Origin: Corynebacterium sp. p3-SID1056 | GTDB taxonomy: Bacteria; Actinomycetota; Actinomycetes; Mycobacteriales; Mycobacteriaceae | Reading direction: 5' to 3' | DNA: 64,000 bases | Assembly: GCF_025152525.1 (NCBI RefSeq) | Contig: NZ_JALXXL010000001.1 | Location: 310,001-374,000, forward strand | Shown: in pieces, positions 62,039-64,000 of the stretch | Position numbering within the stretch: position 1 is the first letter of the stretch | Layout: each line of letters opens with the position of its first letter | Translations under genes and position numbers: made by a program | The notes under the pieces: generated by a model | The model's input: only the letters and a program-made list of their open reading frames with translations | Databases searched by the model: none | What the model was told of the DNA's origin: nothing

Positions 62039-63835
62039 ATGAACGAGACCACCGCACAGCAATGGCTCAACGACCTCGAGGCCGCGACCGCAAAGGCCGA
62101 CCCCGCTGCAGCAGGCGAGGCCGCCGCAGCACTCTTTGAGCTCGAGGGCTTCTGGCGTGATCTGACCGCCATGACGTGGAACCTGTACACCGCCGCGGGC
62201 CGCGAGGAAATCGCGCGCATGGTCGCCGCCACGCACCCAAACAGCACGATCACCAACACCGAGCTGACGGAGGTCGCCGACGAGGGCGAGGGTGTCACAC
62301 GGATCCAGTTCACCTGCGAGACCGGCAACTTTTCCTGCCGCGGCATCGCCAGGCTTCGTAACGGCAAAGCGTGGACACTGCTCATCTCCGGCCGCGAACT
62401 GAAGGACTTCCCCGAAAAGCGCGGGCGCAACCGCGAGCTAGGCGCGCAGCACGGCCCGAAGCAGGACCCGGAAAACTGGGCGGACCGCCGCGAAAAGCGC
62501 CGCGCCACCCTGGGCATTACGGAACAGCCCTACGTGCTGATCATCGGCGGCGGCCAGGGCGGTATCGCGCTGGGTGCGCGGTTGAAGCGTCAGGGGGTGC
62601 CGGCGTTGATCGTCGATAAGGCGGACCGCCCCGGTGACCAGTGGCGCGGCCGCTACCACTCCCTGTGTCTGCACGACCCGGTGTGGTACGACCACATGCC
62701 CTACCTGCCCTTCCCGGACGACTGGCCGGTCTTTACGCCGAAGGACAAGATGGGCGATTGGCTCGAGCACTACGTCGGCATCATGGACCTGGACTACTGG
62801 ACCAACGCGGAGGTCACCCACGCCGAATTCGACGAGGAGCAGAAGCGCTGGAACGTCACCCTGAAACGCGACGGCAAGGAACTTACCCTGCACCCGACAC
62901 AGCTCGTCTTCGCCACCGGCATGTCGGGGGTGCCGAACCGCCCGCAGCTGAAAGGCCAGGAGAACTTCAAAGGCGAGATCCGCCACTCCTCCGAGCACCC
63001 CGGCGGCGAGGGCGACAGGGACAAGGACGTGGTGATTCTGGGTGCGAACAACTCCGCCCACGACATCGCCGCGGACCTGGTGCACAACGGGGCGCGCCCG
63101 GTGATGATCCAGCGCTCGTCCACGCACGTCTCGCAGTCGGACTCGTTAATGAAGCACGTTTTCGGCCCGCTGTACTCGGAAGACGCGGTTGAGGCCGGGA
63201 TCGACACCGACTCCGCCGACCTGCTGTTCGCCTCCTGGCCGTATAAGGTGCTCCCCGATGCGCAGCGGCCCGCGTTTGACCAAATCCGCGAGGAGGATGC
63301 CGAGTTCTACCAGGCGCTCGAAGACCGCGGGTTCATGGTGGACTTCGGCGACGACGACTCCGGCCTCTTCCTCAAGTACCTGCGCCGCGGCTCCGGCTAC
63401 TACATCAACGTCGGCGCCTCGGAGCTCGTCGCTGACGGCTCGATCCCTGTGTACTCCCCCACCTCAATCGCCGAGGCCAAGGAGCACTCGGTCGTGCTTG
63501 ACGACGGCACCGAGCTGCCCGCCGACGTCATCGTGCTTGCCACCGGCTACGGCTCGATGAACGGCTGGGTCGAGCACCTCATCGACAAGGAGACCGCCGA
63601 TAAGGTCGGCCGCGTGTGGGGGCTTGGCTCGGACACTACGAAGGACCCGGGCCCATGGGAGCGCGAGCTGCGCAACATGTGGAAGCCGACTCAGGTGGAC
63701 CAGCTGTGGTTCCACGGCGGGAACCTGCACCAGTCGCGCCACTACTCGCGCTACCTCGCGCTCCAGCTCAAAGCGCGCTACGAGGGGATGGACACGCCGG
63801 TCTACGAGCTGGCAGAGGTCCATCACACCTCCTAG
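62039..63835 (+). CDS. Flavin-containing monooxygenase family protein
   Basis: 598 aa from the ATG at 62039 with GAAAGG 7 nt upstream; an upstream extension of the frame lacks a start signal. An N-terminal NTF2/SnoaL-like domain (about 30-130: WRDLTAMTWNLYTAAGREEI) is fused to an FAD/NADPH oxidoreductase. FAD loop IIGGGQGGIALGARL (about residue 165), RPGDQWRGRYHSLCLHDP, NADP loop VVILGANNSAHDIA and the late FAD motif IVLATGYGS. FMO relatives oxygenate N- or S-containing substrates or act as Baeyer-Villiger enzymes; the substrate is unknown. Its TAG overlaps the stop of the convergent transporter fragment. Confidence 0.87.
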   Translation: MNETTAQQWLNDLEAATAKADPAAAGEAAAALFELEGFWRDLTAMTWNLYTAAGREEIARMVAATHPNSTITNTELTEVADEGEGVTRIQFTCETGNFSCRGIARLRNGKAWTLLISGRELKDFPEKRGRNRELGAQHGPKQDPENWADRREKRRATLGITEQPYVLIIGGGQGGIALGARLKRQGVPALIVDKADRPGDQWRGRYHSLCLHDPVWYDHMPYLPFPDDWPVFTPKDKMGDWLEHYVGIMDLDYWTNAEVTHAEFDEEQKRWNVTLKRDGKELTLHPTQLVFATGMSGVPNRPQLKGQENFKGEIRHSSEHPGGEGDRDKDVVILGANNSAHDIAADLVHNGARPVMIQRSSTHVSQSDSLMKHVFGPLYSEDAVEAGIDTDSADLLFASWPYKVLPDAQRPAFDQIREEDAEFYQALEDRGFMVDFGDDDSGLFLKYLRRGSGYYINVGASELVADGSIPVYSPTSIAEAKEHSVVLDDGTELPADVIVLATGYGSMNGWVEHLIDKETADKVGRVWGLGSDTTKDPGPWERELRNMWKPTQVDQLWFHGGNLHQSRHYSRYLALQLKARYEGMDTPVYELAEVHHTS

Positions 63836-64000
63836 AGCAGGCGCACCGCCAACACGCCCGCGAGGATCAACAGCAGCCCGAGCGCGCGGGTGGCGTTGAT
63901 CCTGCGTTTGGCGGCACCGAACGCGCCGATCGATTCCATGACCTGGCCGCCCGCGATCGTGCCCGCGTTAAACGCGATGACGGTCGTGGCCGTGCCGAGG
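63832..64000 (-). CDS. DMT-superfamily transporter (YdcZ/DUF606 type), C-terminal fragment
   Basis: Open to the window edge; the last 55 codons are read from the minus strand. LGTATTVIAFNAGTIAGGQV is a membrane segment with the conserved Gly-Gln, then MESIGAFGAAKRRINATRAL and a last membrane helix (LGLLLILAGVLAVRLL). This is the end pattern of YdcZ-like (DUF606) transporters. The rest lies beyond the window. Its stop overlaps that of the monooxygenase by 4 bp. Confidence 0.7.
   Translation of the reverse strand, partial: LGTATTVIAFNAGTIAGGQVMESIGAFGAAKRRINATRALGLLLILAGVLAVRLL

Overview
The window is a high-GC actinobacterial chromosome segment that reads as Corynebacterium. The AceE, GlnA, ThrC and SUF-type A-carrier proteins are of corynebacterial type, many genes use GTG starts, and at least a dozen genes have a -10 hexamer placed 6-8 nt before the start codon, as in leaderless actinobacterial mRNAs. 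From memory, the gene order also follows the Mycobacterium tuberculosis block Rv2204c to Rv2244: A-type Fe-S carrier, DUF3043, cobT, ilvE, pepA, the dihydrolipoamide acyltransferase E2, lipB, lipA, DUF4191, glnA1, glnE, glnA2, rnpB, RNase H/phosphatase, zinc-ribbon protein, Nif3, ptkA-like HAD, ptpA, SURF1, DUF3052, aceE and acyl carrier protein. This is a core-genome region with accessory inserts.

Layout. 0-1.8 kb: the tail of an S41 peptidase and a HipBA toxin-antitoxin operon with two identical operator palindromes. 1.8-7.2 kb: Fe-S carrier, DUF3043, CobT-like protein, IlvE, PepA. 7.2-16.6 kb: a lipoate block with the three-lipoyl-domain E2, glycine cleavage gcvP-gcvT-gcvH, LipB, LipA and DUF4191. 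16.6-31.3 kb: ThrE-type exporter, RDD protein, GlnA, AhpD-like protein, a pair of META-domain secreted proteins split by a regulator/membrane-protein pair, VIT and TDT transporters, PanE-like reductase, DUF222/HNH protein, GH25-like protein, Nudix hydrolase, trypsin-like protease and ThrC. 31.3-43.0 kb: tandem MFS transporters, GlnE, GlnA2, CYTH-CHAD protein, galactokinase-like protein, RNB ribonuclease. 43.1-50.4 kb: RNase P RNA, RNase H/phosphatase, zinc-ribbon protein, Nif3-like protein, HAD, PtpA, SURF1, alcohol dehydrogenase. 50.4-58.0 kb: tRNA-Val, DUF3052, AceE, a lower-GC cassette, a secreted protein, alpha/beta hydrolase, acyl carrier protein, NagD-like HAD. 58.0-59.9 kb: a second lower-GC cassette. 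59.9-64.0 kb: aldehyde dehydrogenase, flavin monooxygenase, and the tail of a DMT transporter.

Functionally, central carbon enzymes that need lipoic acid (E2, GcvH) sit beside the enzymes that make and attach it (LipA, LipB), and AceE, which uses the same E2, is further along. Nitrogen control is represented by glutamine synthetase GlnA, its paralogue GlnA2 and the adenylyltransferase GlnE.

The least ordinary parts are two atypical cassettes (about 54.0-55.0 kb and 58.03-59.93 kb), each bracketed by a duplicated 3' end of a resident minus-strand gene. Others are a CobT-like and a galactokinase-like protein that appear to lack catalytic residues, a perfect 158-bp repeat within the E2 gene, and the HipBA operator arrangement. 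No CRISPR array, recognisable transposase, integrase or replication origin was seen.
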